A DNA stretch of 64,000 nt from Corythucha ciliata (lineage: Eukaryota > Arthropoda > Insecta > Hemiptera > Tingidae): contig CM075943.1 of NCBI GenBank assembly GCA_038030265.1, positions 24,118,001-24,182,000 of the forward strand, read 5' to 3'. Position numbers and translations under genes: made by a program. The notes beneath the pieces were generated by a model. That model worked only from the letters and a program-made list of their open reading frames with translations. It was not told the origin of the DNA and searched no databases. The number at the start of each line of letters is the position of its first letter. Positions within the stretch are counted from its first letter, which is position 1. Of this stretch, positions 44,991 to 56,741 are shown in pieces.

Positions 44991-47900
44991 TTCCGAAGTT
45001 GATGCCTATAGCCATAGGAGGTCGTGGCCGGGTGGGTGGGGGTTTTGGCTGTCTGCTCTGTCAAAATTTTCCCGCGTTTTCTGGGGGGGGGGGGTTAGCA
45101 AGTGGTGAGTATTATGTGCTCATATCCGTGACCGCTGACCGGTGATGGAAACCGGCGGGTGACTTCGTGATCACGTGCTGGCCTGTCATTCGACTCGAGA
45201 TGGAATGGCGATCCCAATACTCAGCCTTCTTATGGTCGCTATCCTTGCAGAGCAGTACGGCCTTTCTCCTCGTAATCGACTTCCCCCAAGTGAAAGCCCG
45301 TGAAACTGCGAAAAAGGCGCACGAAAATCAGTCAATTACAAAACAACGGCGTTCGTATGGAGAACGGGGTGGTAAGCCCATGACTAGGGTCGCATCATCA
45401 ACATCAACCCGTGGTTTCCTTCACGGATCATCATACAAATCAGCAGGGGTACTGAACGGCGTCTACAGTTACATCAACTCAGGCTATTTAACTCATTCAA
45501 AAAAAAAAAAAAAAAAACTGTGTTCTGAAAAGTGTTCAGGAAATTTATCGTTACCGCTTCTCCTCCTCTTCCTACTTTTCATCCTCAATCACCTTCTCCT
45601 CCCCCTCATCCTTCTTCTCATCATCATTCCATTTCTCTTTCTCATCCACTAACCATAATAAAAGAACTGGAAGTGAATAGAGTTCGAAGATTGTTATGAA
45701 TGGCGAGAGGGGAAAAATGTAATCTGCGGTTACTTGATTGGCCCCTATATGAAAACGTACTTTTCACTTCGATTGTTGAGAACTCACTCTCTGCTCCCCC
45801 TCCATCCTTCAGTTCCACCACTACCGGCAACTCGATTTCCCCCTTTTGACACAATATACTGGTAATTGACTTTCAAACCGTACACACAAGCGTTTCAACA
45901 TTCGCTTATTGCTCCATTGTTTCCCGTTTTCGTATAACCTGGTTTTGAACTTTTTTTGTTCGAAGCATCGGATACCTCAATTATTAGAAACTTACACGTT
46001 GTGAAGTTAACTTTAAGCGAACGTTGTGAAGTTATTAAAAGCGAATCAAATTCGCATACGATTTTTGTGGGGGGATTGGATTAAAAGTGATCCCCCGATA
46101 AACCAATCAAAATGTTATTTTTATGTCGCTGTAGTGCGGTGGTGGGGTGGTTAGGAACGCACTGTGTGATATTCACAAAATATTGGGATGGGATAAGACC
46201 GGTTGTCATTTATAAATGTTTTTGAACGGAATGAGTGTGTTATTTAGTGAACCATAAAACGAAAGTTTTGGCTCGGACAGGGACAACTTCACCGAGACGT
46301 AATATTAAATGATTGAACGTTCCTCGAAAGTTAAACTGTTGATATAGAAGTGGGGGTGACGGGGTGGGAGATAGAATTTCAAATTTAGAACAACTTTTTA
46401 ATAAAGTCCGATGATATAAAGTTAGATTGAGAGAAGCGTCGTTAACACCCCCTCCCACCGCCACCAAAGAAGTCAATACCTCGCATACGGTTGTTTTTTT
46501 TTTTTTTTTTTTTTTTTTTTCAGGTGTCAGCAGAATTAACTTCGGAAAGGAAGCATTTCCACCCCCCCCCACCCAACCGGAAGCATCATCGTTTGATGGG
46601 AGGCAAATTTCAACTTCGAATTAAATTTATATTGCGTAGCCGGAGTAGGTTGACAGCTCGGGATGTTCAAAATTGTAGCGTCAAATTAAAGTACCGTTGA
46701 TTTCCCTCGAGATGCTTCGGCTTTTCATCTAAAATCTGAGCTCAAGTTCACCAAGAACCTCTCCCCCCACAGCTTCACCCACCTTCAAGAGGTGTTTATA
46801 ATTCTGCTTCTAAAGAGGAAGGCGTGAAGAAGGAAATGAATTAGAAAGGTGAGAGGGGGAGATTAATTAAGTCAAGATAAATAAGATTTCTCGGCGTGTG
46901 CTCCCCCTCCCACCTTTAAGTGACATCTTTTTCCCGTCCCTCCTTAACCACTTGTTCCTTCTCGTGGAACGTACCCCTCACTTCCATCACCAAAAGCTAC
47001 AGCCACCGCACTGTCAAACAACTTCTAAGTGACATAAATCGCGACACGTGGGTTTATCATTTGCATGATTGGTCCTTTATTGTCGGCAAAAAGCAGAAAG
47101 ATAAATTCTCTTTTACGTTCAATAGAAAGAAAGACAACGGAAAGTAAATAGTGAAACCTACGTAGTGTGCTTCCTCGTGAATGTTGAATAACTGCCAATT
47201 AAGGTAAAGGGTGTTCAGGTAATTTAATTTCCACATTAAACATAACAACCTGGAAACATTTTATCAAACTTCCCTGTGCACCGTTCACATGCTTTCATTG
47301 TTCGTAAAGTGTGAGTGGAGAGTGGATAAAAAAAAACATTTCAACTCGGAAATTTTCAACATAAATTCCGCGTATTTCTTGATAACAGGCGTTGGGTTGG
47401 CCTGTGTTCGGTTCAGTACCTAAAGGATGCCCCCCTCCCATAGATTCTATCATCATCATTACTCATTATCATTACTCATTATCATTACTTATCACTCAAT
47501 CAAATTATGCTGATTTCCATTATAAATTCGATCTCACACATCACCAAACCACAGTTTCCAGAGGCCCCGAAATAAAACAAAAACGAAAAACCGCAAGTTG
47601 AGGTCCTCCATGAAGCTCAAAAACCGCGCTGCCGTATTGATGGGGTGCTCAAGGTCCACTGCTAACCGGGCTTTTCCGAGGGGAAAAGGGTAAGAATCAC
47701 TCTTTCTAGCTCAAAGTGGAAAATTGATTACGCATGCGTGTTAGTGATCACCTATGTCGACATAGTTTGGGCTATTAAGGGAAATGGTAGGGGGCCCAAT
47801 TGACAAGCGGTTAAAACGGTTAAATGTGAATATTTTTCTTCGCTCCAAATAAAAAAATGCACACGGGGGACATATATATTCAAGCATGAAAGAAACATCC

Positions 47901-50135
47901 GTCGATTCAAAATGGAAAAAAAGAAAGAGACAGACACACACACAAAATAATGACGAACAGAATGCTTGCCTCACGCCTGAAGCCATTTCTATAACCCCCT
48001 CCCACCCGGCAACCACCCTACCATCCATCTATCCATTGTTATTTCGCGACAGTCAATTTGACAACCTTTGATTACTCGTACATCTGTCAATGCTCATTCC
48101 TTCCGTAACCCACAAGTCACTCGCTCTCTTTTTTGTTGTCTCTCACCCCTTTTATTACACTCTTTTGTGTTTGGGGTATCAGGTGGGAAGGGAGGGGAAA
48201 ACACGGAATGCCTTTTTTCCACCCCTCTATCAATGCGGGGGGTTGAGTCGATTTGAATGCCTCGTATAATTTAATAACTGTAATAAGTCAGAAAAATGTT
48301 CCGGGGGGGGGGGTGTTAGATTGAAATCAAAAGTAATGAAATAAATGAATAAACTTTAATAAATCAATAAAATATGGGTTGCTGGTACGATGGCGGTGAG
48401 TGGAAGGGAACTTGAATTGAACCAAATTATCTCGTTAATTTCTCGTAACGTCAAACGGTCGTTATTTACAGGCGACTTCAAAGTTAACTTTGAACTTGAA
48501 CCTACGAACTTTATTAACAAAAACACGCTTTTGCATTAACATAAAATGACGTTACGCTCTTTTCATTACACTACGACGTTACGCTTTTGCTCTTTTCGTA
48601 AGTATGAGAGAAAAAAAGTTGTGCGCAAAGTTCAGAAATGAAAACTTGTTCCCGCCATGTTTTCGCGATGTTAACTTGAGTTTTATTAGAGGAAACCCGA
48701 GTGGAATATACACGCCCGGCGAGCTAATTTAAAAACGGTGAGGGCACATTGATCGCTGAAATTAAGCCTCGAAAAAAATCTTGTTAAGTTTAAAAGTAGT
48801 TCGTTAGTTTATCATGAGATTTCCACGGCGTAAGAGAAAAGGAGGAAGTAAAAAAAAAAAAAAAAAAAAAACAAAAAAACAGAACAATGACACTACATTC
48901 TTAGGCCGGGAGGACTTGAAGTGTATGTTGTTAGTTGCTAGTGCTTTGCAGCTCATTACTCCGTAGGGGTCGTAAACTTGTCCATTGTAAGCTCCGAAGG
49001 GAGAAAATAGATGGGCACCCCCCACAACCCCTCTGCATGTTGTTCCTAGGTTTCAGAGAGTCTTTCCCTTCACTCCCCCCCCTAACCATCGGCAACTCAA
49101 AAAGCATGCCGACACACTTTGAGATCTACAAGAAAGTTGGTCGGCTCCTCTTTGCCCCATGGAAATGATACGCGAGGCACTTACACTGTTTAGACGCCTT
49201 GAGGCACAACTTGTGTAGGGCGGGTGGGGAGAGGGGTTTGAGTATGAAACTCTCGTTATACTGTGACTTTGTTTCGAACGACGTGGGCGAATTTTTATAG
49301 AATCCCCCCCAACCCACCCCACCAAACTCTTTCGTTTGAAAGCGCTGTAACTCTCCCTTCACTATTTTTTTTTCCAAATGATGCGTGAATAAAAATCCGA
49401 CGGAAACATTAATCTTGATGTACCCTACCCCTCCCCTTCACCCAATAGGTTCTAACTTGCGAAAACTCGGACTAAAAAAAAAAAGTTTTTGACGCCGGAC
49501 ACGCTCTTTTCTACGGACCATTGATTTTAATCCCGAACTTTTCTAATCCCTCAAGAGACTTGAAGTACCAAGGGAGTTACAAATATTATAAAAATTGGGT
49601 GCGGTATTCGAGAGAAACGAGCCCTTTTTTTTTAAATTCAACACCGAAACTCCCCTACACATAGCCCCTAAGGACTTCACAAAACTGACCCATATGGTGT
49701 GCTGTTATACATTGACGGGGGCACTCAATTCATTTTAGGAGTTATTGTATTCAAAGCATTGTGTTATGGATACCTATGGGGAAAACAGCGCAGTTTAGTG
49801 AGAATGATGCGGGTTGATGCTGGATGAGGAGGGGTTGAAGGGAGGGGGGAGGGCGAGAACTTCACTTTGTTTTCTCATCGCAGGATTTAACGGGCTGCAA
49901 TAATTCATTCGCTTTACCCTCCCACACACATCAGAAACTCAAGTGCTCGTAAGGCAAACTGCTGGCTTTATTCTTCACTCGCCTCCCCTATACCGTGAAA
50001 TATTAAAAATGGTGTTAATTAGAGCCAACTGCGACTACCGAATCACCAATCGGGCAACTTTATGAAAATGAGCCTAAAAATATATAAAATTGGAAGAAAC
50101 CGGGCACTTAGTTTTCCCGAAAAGGCGAATTGAAT
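44991..50135. other. long non-coding stretch with one weak exon candidate
   Basis: No convincing gene. A weak exon candidate at 45254-45375 is described in the findings, and an A run ends that patch at about 45499-45517. A 13-bp tandem repeat (CATTACTCATTAT) lies at 47457-47495. Other landmarks are T/A runs near 46494-46520 and 48850-48871, and the palindrome TCAAAGTTAACTTTGA near 48478. Confidence 0.5.
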
Positions 50136-50137
50136 CA

Positions 50138-51862
50138 CACTGGGAGAAAAAACAGCTCAAAACTCGGTTGAATTTAACTGAGCTTACTTGGTTAATAATT
50201 TGCACCCGAGTAAGTTCGGTCGTTTTAACCTGGTACCATTTTCCGGTTAAACACAATTTCTAACCGAGTTTGAATTTTAACCAAGTATGTTGGCAGATTC
50301 AACCTAGTAGATGTGCTCGGTTAAATCAAGTTGATTACTCGGTCAAAAATTTGCACCCGAGTCATTTCATCATCAACCAAGTAGCTTGGTAAAAAGTATT
50401 CAACCAAATCATAACATTATTAACCGAGTTACTCGGTCATATTATACCGAGTACACACGGTTAATTTTATCCGACTCACTCGGTTGTTTTAACAGAAATG
50501 ACCATGCCAAGCTTGGTAAAAAATAACCAATCTCACTAGGTTTCTTGTCATTTTCTTGCTCGGTTGTTGCAATGAATTAACCGTACCTGCTCTATAATGA
50601 AGGTATTAAAGCGAACAAGGAATTGCATTATTAACCAGCAATAATTTAGTTTGCAGAAGTTGCTAAATATGTTCACATTTATTCAGGTAACTTTGATGAA
50701 ACACATATAAAAGCCTTTGAAAACAAATATCGACCGCTTCTAAAATGTCGTCGAATGAATATAAGAAACCATCTGTAACGATGTAGGCTTGCCTGACTGA
50801 TTCCCACCTGTCTTCTGCTGGAGAAGAATGGTTGAATTCCCAAAACTGCTCGCTCCCGGTCTCTTCCGGGTCCGAGCTCCCGGTCCGTTTTGTTGTTTGA
50901 AAGGTAGATCAAATAGACAGCAGTGTTTCATCGCGACGCGTTTTTTGGATGCTCAATTTACTTCCGAGAACTACCTACGTATAGGGCAGGAACAGACGGG
51001 CTTCAAATAATTTCAATGCAAGTTAAAAAGTAAGGAAAAATTGCTCACCGCTGAGAGGCTCATCATCAGGCATGAGGGCTAAGCTCTGCTACTGGTTTAA
51101 GCCGAAGTTATAGTTCTAATAAATTATCATATAATAATTAAAAATGGAGACTTAAAAAAACATGCGACAGTAAAAAAAATTGCTTACCTGTAATTTCCTT
51201 AATTTCCGCTTCAGGAATTTTCCACTCTCGAAGTAAATCGGCTACGTCGGTCATTGTTATTATGATGAAATTGGCACAGTATAGATGGAACCCTGTTATT
51301 TTTATTTAATCACTCATCACTGAACGAGCACTGACTAGCCCGAATCCGACTGACGGAATACGGAAACCAACTAGACACGTGCTACTCGGTAGTTTTGTTT
51401 CCCGCCGACAAACCTACTTGGTCAGCTAAAATTAACGGTCGTTTCCACTAGGTCAAATCATGGGGTGAGCAGCCATATTCATTCATTTTCTAACCGAGTC
51501 GACAGGGTTTGTTGTACCATAACCTGTTTACTCGGTAAAATCATCCGAAGGTCACTGAGAAGTAGTGGGGATTATTCTCTTACTCGGGTAACGCAGACGC
51601 CTCGCTGTCTTTAACCGAGTGCCACGGACTCGGTTGGTGCCTTATTTAACCAGATACTCGGTTATTATTCGTGTGATTCACAGGTCCACTCGGTCATCAT
51701 GGCTTATTGTGGCCTATAACTCGGTCAGTATTTGATTCAACGCAGTTAGACGGTCATTACTTCCAACCACACGACGGTCGGTACTTCCGACGTTAGACGG
51801 TCGGTTAACCCAACCAAGTATTCACTTTGACCGAGCCAAAAAACCGACTCGTTTTCCCAGTG
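50138..51862. mobile_element. 1.7-kb DNA element with CACTGGGA termini and dense ACCGAGT/ACTCGGT motifs
   Basis: The left end CACTGGGAGAAAA and the inverted right end CACTGGGAAAA match, flanked by CA on both sides (a possible 2-bp duplication). The outer ~450 bp on each side is packed with ACCGAGT, ACTCGGT and close variants in both orientations, roughly thirty in all. Examples are near 50162, 50206, 50260, 50337, 50420, 50450, 51385, 51495, 51530, 51612 and 51690. Such arrays of subterminal motifs are the pattern of transposase-binding sites in CACTA-like elements, and the CACT start fits, though that classification is inference. The centre holds a small intron-containing gene on the minus strand and no recognisable transposase. 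Confidence 0.8.
50663..51254 (-). pseudogene. three-exon small gene inside the CACTGGGA element, one in-frame stop
   Basis: Proposed exons on the minus strand: 51254-51188, starting ATG ACC GAC and ending at donor G/GTAAGC; 51078-51049, after acceptor CTTAG and ending at donor G/GTGAGC; and 50970-50663, after acceptor GGTAG and ending with TAG. Together they make 405 nt, exactly 135 codons including the stop. The one defect is TGA at 50909-50911. The product would start MTDVADLLREWKIPEAEI and include EQFWEFNHSS, EDRWESVRQAY and DGFLYSFDDILEAVDICFQR, a charged, helix-prone protein I do not recognise. An AATAAA overlaps the last codons, and an AT-rich TTAAATAAAAATA lies about 50 bp upstream of the ATG. 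It could be an element accessory gene or a captured host gene. The splice sites are predicted by eye only. Confidence 0.5.
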
Positions 51863-51864
51863 CA

Positions 51865-54800
51865 GATGAGCCGTTTGAAGCGCACTGCGGTGTTTTTTTC
51901 CCGGATGGCAACAAAATTTCCTGAGACGATGCCCCACCAAACACACAACCGGCTGCGTGATGATGCGATTGAACCACATTTGTGCCTTTCAGGTCTTTTC
52001 AAGATGACTCTGCTGATAAAAAAAGGGGATACCTGACCCTTGCCTAAGTCGTTCGACTAGCTAACCAAATTGTAAAAACCAATTTTGAGGAATCGGGTCG
52101 TTAAGAAACCAAATTTTGAAAATTTAATAGAATTTTTACCTCAAATAGCCAGAAATTGCGGTTATAGCAGTCCAATTTGGTGACTCTGACCCATCGTGAA
52201 AAGAGAATATCCAAAGTCTTCACCCGACTATAATAAACAAAAACCACTAGAAGGTCTCGTATTCTTGTATTCTAAAAACCTCGCTCAGTTGCGAGAGACT
52301 CACTAAATAAATGAATTCCGCTGTACATTGAAAGAAATATCTCACGTTGTGAAACATTACCGTGATAAATGACTCATTTTCCTGTTCTTAACTGTGTATA
52401 GCTGAACTATACAGTTCAATTTACTGTTCAATTTCAGCACAATATTATTGAAAGCATAATAAAATGAACGTGCTGGCCAGGGGGAAGGGGGTTGTCGATT
52501 GACTTTTTCCTCTGAATAATTCAACCGTGTCTTATTTTTTGCCTCGGATTTTAGATATTCACGGAAAAAAGACGAATGATCAAATAAATAATTCTTTCGC
52601 AGCTTATAAAACAGGGACCATCTCCTTTTTTTCTCCTAAAGAACGACGCCTGTGAAAATAAAGTTTGAGTGGGTGAGTCCCGTCTGGGGTTCTGAAGGAT
52701 TCTACGGGGGGTTGAAAAACCCTGATGTTTCAGAGAGGAAAGTGCGGACGTCTGAAGTAGAAATAAAACAGACGGGAAAGGGGGTGGAGAATCTTTAGCA
52801 AAGCATCACAAAATGCGGCTGAAATTTCTCCCGCTTCTGAAAATTAGGAGAGGAGTATTTATTGGGATATTGTGATTTCCTTTTCAATTTTCTCACCACT
52901 TCTACTAGTGGCAGTAATATTGAATTACCCGGCGAGTATTCAGTAGCATAAAGGGGGCAAAAGACCAGTCAGTAATGGCGATGGGTGGGGGATAACCTTT
53001 ATGTAAAAGTAAATGAAGAAAGTTCCGGAAGGGGTTTTCTTTAAAGAAATGATTAATGACTGAAACAAGAAAACACACATAAAATATCCCTTTTTCCCGG
53101 GATTTTAAATTGAAATTTGTGAATGCTGCACGGACGATCCTTTCATAAAGTTCTCCGTACCTTTCTTTTCTCATCCTTCATACCTTTTCTCCTCATTCAA
53201 TTTCATGGGTCAAAATGAGGATTGTACACCCCCCAAGCCCACCCCAAAGCCCTCACAAGGTTTACGCCCACCGATTAAACGCTGGCGTGAACTATAGGGG
53301 CAAAGTGAATACCCCCCCACCAACAACTCTTTCTCACCACAACCTCCCACTCATCTCTTTATCTCTTACGACGAGAGCTTGATCTGCGAAATAGCCCGCA
53401 AATCGATCAGTAAGCTCTTCTCTTGCCCTCCTACCCACTCATCACTCAAAACGTGTAATTCACTTAAGCCTCAGAGACCATCTTATGCAGTCTGATAAAT
53501 GTGTGTACACCGCTTATCCCCCCTCACACTATTTCTCTCTCACTCTCTCTCTCTCTCTCTCTCTTTCCATCCAACTTTTTTTTTGAGGGCCTCGAAACGA
53601 TCCTCTCGAAAATCCTCTTCGCTTTGGCTTTTACGTTAACCCAGGATTAATGCTCTTTACCGAAGATAAATAACTTTTGATTCCCCTAGAACACTTATGT
53701 TTCTCCCCGCGCCGTTCATTTCGCTATTGTTTTTCTTCTTTCTAATCCTTGAAGGAATCCATCCTTCATCCATGCCCATGTTATAAAGAGCGTCCTAAAT
53801 TATTGCAATATAGGGCGTAATTAAGGCTCTTCACGTGATCAACGAGCAGCACGTGATCAGAGAAGATTAATTTTTGGCGGTGTATAATTGACAGCCTCTG
53901 GTTAGCCAGGGTCAAGTGTATTAGGACTTAATTAATTTCTGTTAGTTTACGGCATAAATAATAATTAGGTTGGGCAAGTTTTCTGTGAAGTAGAGCGTGT
54001 GGGATTCGTGTGTGGTGATGGTGGTGGTGGTGGTGGTGGGGGGAGCTTGTTTCAATACACACGGATATAAAAAATGAAGTAAATAATTGGGTGAGATAGA
54101 AATTCACGAAGCGTGTTTTTACTGAACGCTCTATGAAATAGCGTGGAAATAATTTAATTTGTACGAGAGCAAACAATCAAGTTTCTGTGGTTGAAACAAG
54201 AGACGCGACTACTCTGTCAACTAATCAAAAGCTATTTCCTCTTCAAACCAATCTACCACCACCAACCATACCCTTTAACAGATCCTCCGGATGCCATCTC
54301 CTCTATATGTCTCCTCCTCTCACCTTTGAACGCCCCGGTCTCTAAACTCACACTCACGGGGCATCAAATATAACCGAACAAGAGCATCGTTCCAATTTCC
54401 AATGTCAAAGCCACACGGCCAACATTCTCGGGGTGAGCGAGAGAGTGTGAGAGAGCGTTTCCAGCAGCTACAGCTCTGAAAAACCTTCACACGCCTCCAC
54501 CCCTGACTCCTATAATTGACTTCATTTCAACGGTATCACCAACAGAAAAAAGCCAAGTAGCAACGTCTCAACATCTCCCCAAAGACCTTGGAATTCTTTC
54601 AGACTCATTTAAACACTCTCAAATATTCCTTAATTGAATTCGAACAAAAAGTTTTTCTTTTCAAGTTAAATTGGATAGGTGCGAGACATCCTCACCAATG
54701 ACTCTGTTCTTTTCCACTTCCCATTGTTTGACGACTAGTAGAATGGAAGCGAGTGATGTATGATCGACATGGAGAGAGCAATTCTTCCAGTTTGAGGCCC

Positions 54801-55429
54801 GAATTTCCTTCAAATAGTTTATTGCCGACCAAATTAATTAATGTTTTTTTTGGGGGGGGGGGGCACATCTGCCCAAAACGAAAACTCACCATTTTACCTG
54901 CCCCTGTAGCGTGGAATGAAAATAAGAAAACACACCCCACGATCGATGATACTTTAAGGAATAAATGGGGCTCTTTGTACGAAAAAAAAAAGAGTTTCAT
55001 TGTCTCGTGGGAAGCATATCACGAGGGACTTTTCATTCACTCCCCCCCTTTGCTCACCGCCACCAGTTTTCTTGCCAGCCTATTTAAGAACGAAGTCATT
55101 TTTCTTCCAGTTAATAAGGGCATCTTTAAAGTCATTAAAAAAAACATCGTTGGAATGGGAGGCTTTTTATCCCCCCCCCCCCACTCAACCACGCGTTTCA
55201 AGACCCCACGTTTATAAACTGGAATTAATGGCTGAACTCAAATAATGCTGTGACGGTTTGTACGGACGCTAATAGATGGAATTGGATTTTCGAAAAAACA
55301 CAAATTTCTTCGTTACACTAAGAATTAATCAGAGGAAGCTCCGCGGAGAAGGCAGATCTCCCATGACCCTTTCCTTTTTCGGCCTTGAGAGGCTCTGACG
55401 AGGTGTTAGAGGACGTTTTTGTCAGTTGA
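51865..55429. other. non-coding stretch, no gene seen
   Basis: Contents: a small patch of AACCAAATTTTGAAAATTT-type repeat near 52075-52140, a (CT)n tract at 53543-53564 and a (TGG)n tract at about 54018-54039. There is also a G run at 54850-54861 and a C run near 55171-55181. A 154-codon open frame at 54753-55217 runs through these tracts and shows no coding features. Confidence 0.5.
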
Positions 55430-56110
55430 GTCAATTTCACAGATTTGGCCCTTTCAAACCCGCAATTCGATGGATTTTGCACGTTCAAAAATCCCAATTT
55501 AATATAAGAAGTCAATTTGAAGGGATCGACTCAATCAAAAATCCAATTTCATGGGGTCCAAAAAAGGCAATTTAACGCGTTTGGGGGCGTTATAAAAGCA
55601 CCGGGTTTGGCGTTTAAGAATTTCAAATTTCGTGGAATCGACACTTACAAAACACATTTGCTGTTTTGGCTGTTTCCGGAATCAATTTTGCCTTTGGCTC
55701 CTGAAAATTAAGCTATTAGCGGCGTGGTTTCGCTCGATCAAAACCAAAAATATATGGAACTGGCACGTACCAGAAACCAATTTCGTAGGATTGGCTCCTT
55801 AAAAAAGCCAATTTCACGAAATTTCACATTTTTACAACTAAAACTTTCATGGGGTTTGCTCATTTCTAAGAGCAATTTCATGAGTTTCGCTCCCCTCATA
55901 AACAAAATTTCGCACGGTTGGCCCATTAAAACCAATTTTGCGGGATCAGCTTTTCCAAAATATCATTTTGTTGATTTGAGCCTAACAAAAGAGTCAATTT
56001 TTCGATTCCGGATCCCAAACATGAAATTTCTTGCATCTGTCTCATTCAAGGGTACAAGTACCCTAGCTGAAGGAACAAAATTTCGCCGAGTTGGCTCAAT
56101 AAATTCAATG
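55430..56110 (+). repeat. degenerate repeat field (TTGGCTC..AAACCAATTTCG type)
   Basis: Units such as AATTTCACAGATTTGGCCCTTTC, AACCAATTTCGTAGGATTGGCTCC and AAAGCCAATTTCACG repeat about every 30-40 bp from 55435 to 56100. They are the family of 3.2-4.96 kb. Open frames of up to 146 codons across the field are repeat by-products. Confidence 0.68.
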
Positions 56111-56741
56111 CCGGAAGGGTCTAGAACCATTCGGACCCCCTTCGAGTCGATAAAATCGACCTAAAAGAAGGACAACGTCAAGGAAAACAGGCAGGCTCCC
56201 CAGTTACATTTTTCCGCCTTTTTCATCTTTTCAAGAACTTTTCAAAAAGACGTATTTTGGTCATTGATTTACTCTCAATACCATAAAAGGTTAGCCCCGT
56301 ACCTGAAAAAAGTGAAAATGTGTCATCGTGGAAATTAAAGGGGATGGTAAATCTTAATTTTCGACCAAAAATCTTCACTTTTTGGCCAAATTTTCTGATT
56401 TAATCGTGAAAGGTACTACGTATGTGAGGAGCTGTCGTTCCCTAACCCCGTGCTGTGCTTGTGTCAAAACTAATTCAATTTTAGCTGTTTCTGCACTATT
56501 CTGCGCGACTTTATTCTGAAAAATCGTCTGTCTCATCACCACACCCCCTAATTTTTGTCCAAACCACTGTGGGGCGTACTCAGCTCACCTCAAACACCTA
56601 TACAGAAAGGGTAAACTGTTCGTCAAAAACTTGCAATATTGTGGCCTGGGAGCAGCGATTTAGTCCCTTCAAACGAGAAACCCGTCAATTCAGACCCTAC
56701 GACTTCACGCCTATCCTGGTCCCGGGCCTGAGAGGGTATTG
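56111..56741. other. non-coding stretch, possibly the 5' part of the older repeat hit by the LINE
   Basis: No gene. Sequence just left of the LINE joins, without the insertion, to the old repeat continuing at 58550. Confidence 0.45.

Noticed and set aside
54753..55217. 154-codon open frame on the plus strand
   Set aside because: It spans G and C homopolymer runs, has no recognisable motif and overlaps another open frame on the opposite strand. It is probably chance.
55724..56164. 146-codon open frame on the plus strand
   Set aside because: It lies in the degenerate repeat field. The translated repeats (e.g. FRRIGSLKKPIS, FRRVGSINS) mirror the DNA units, so it is not a gene.
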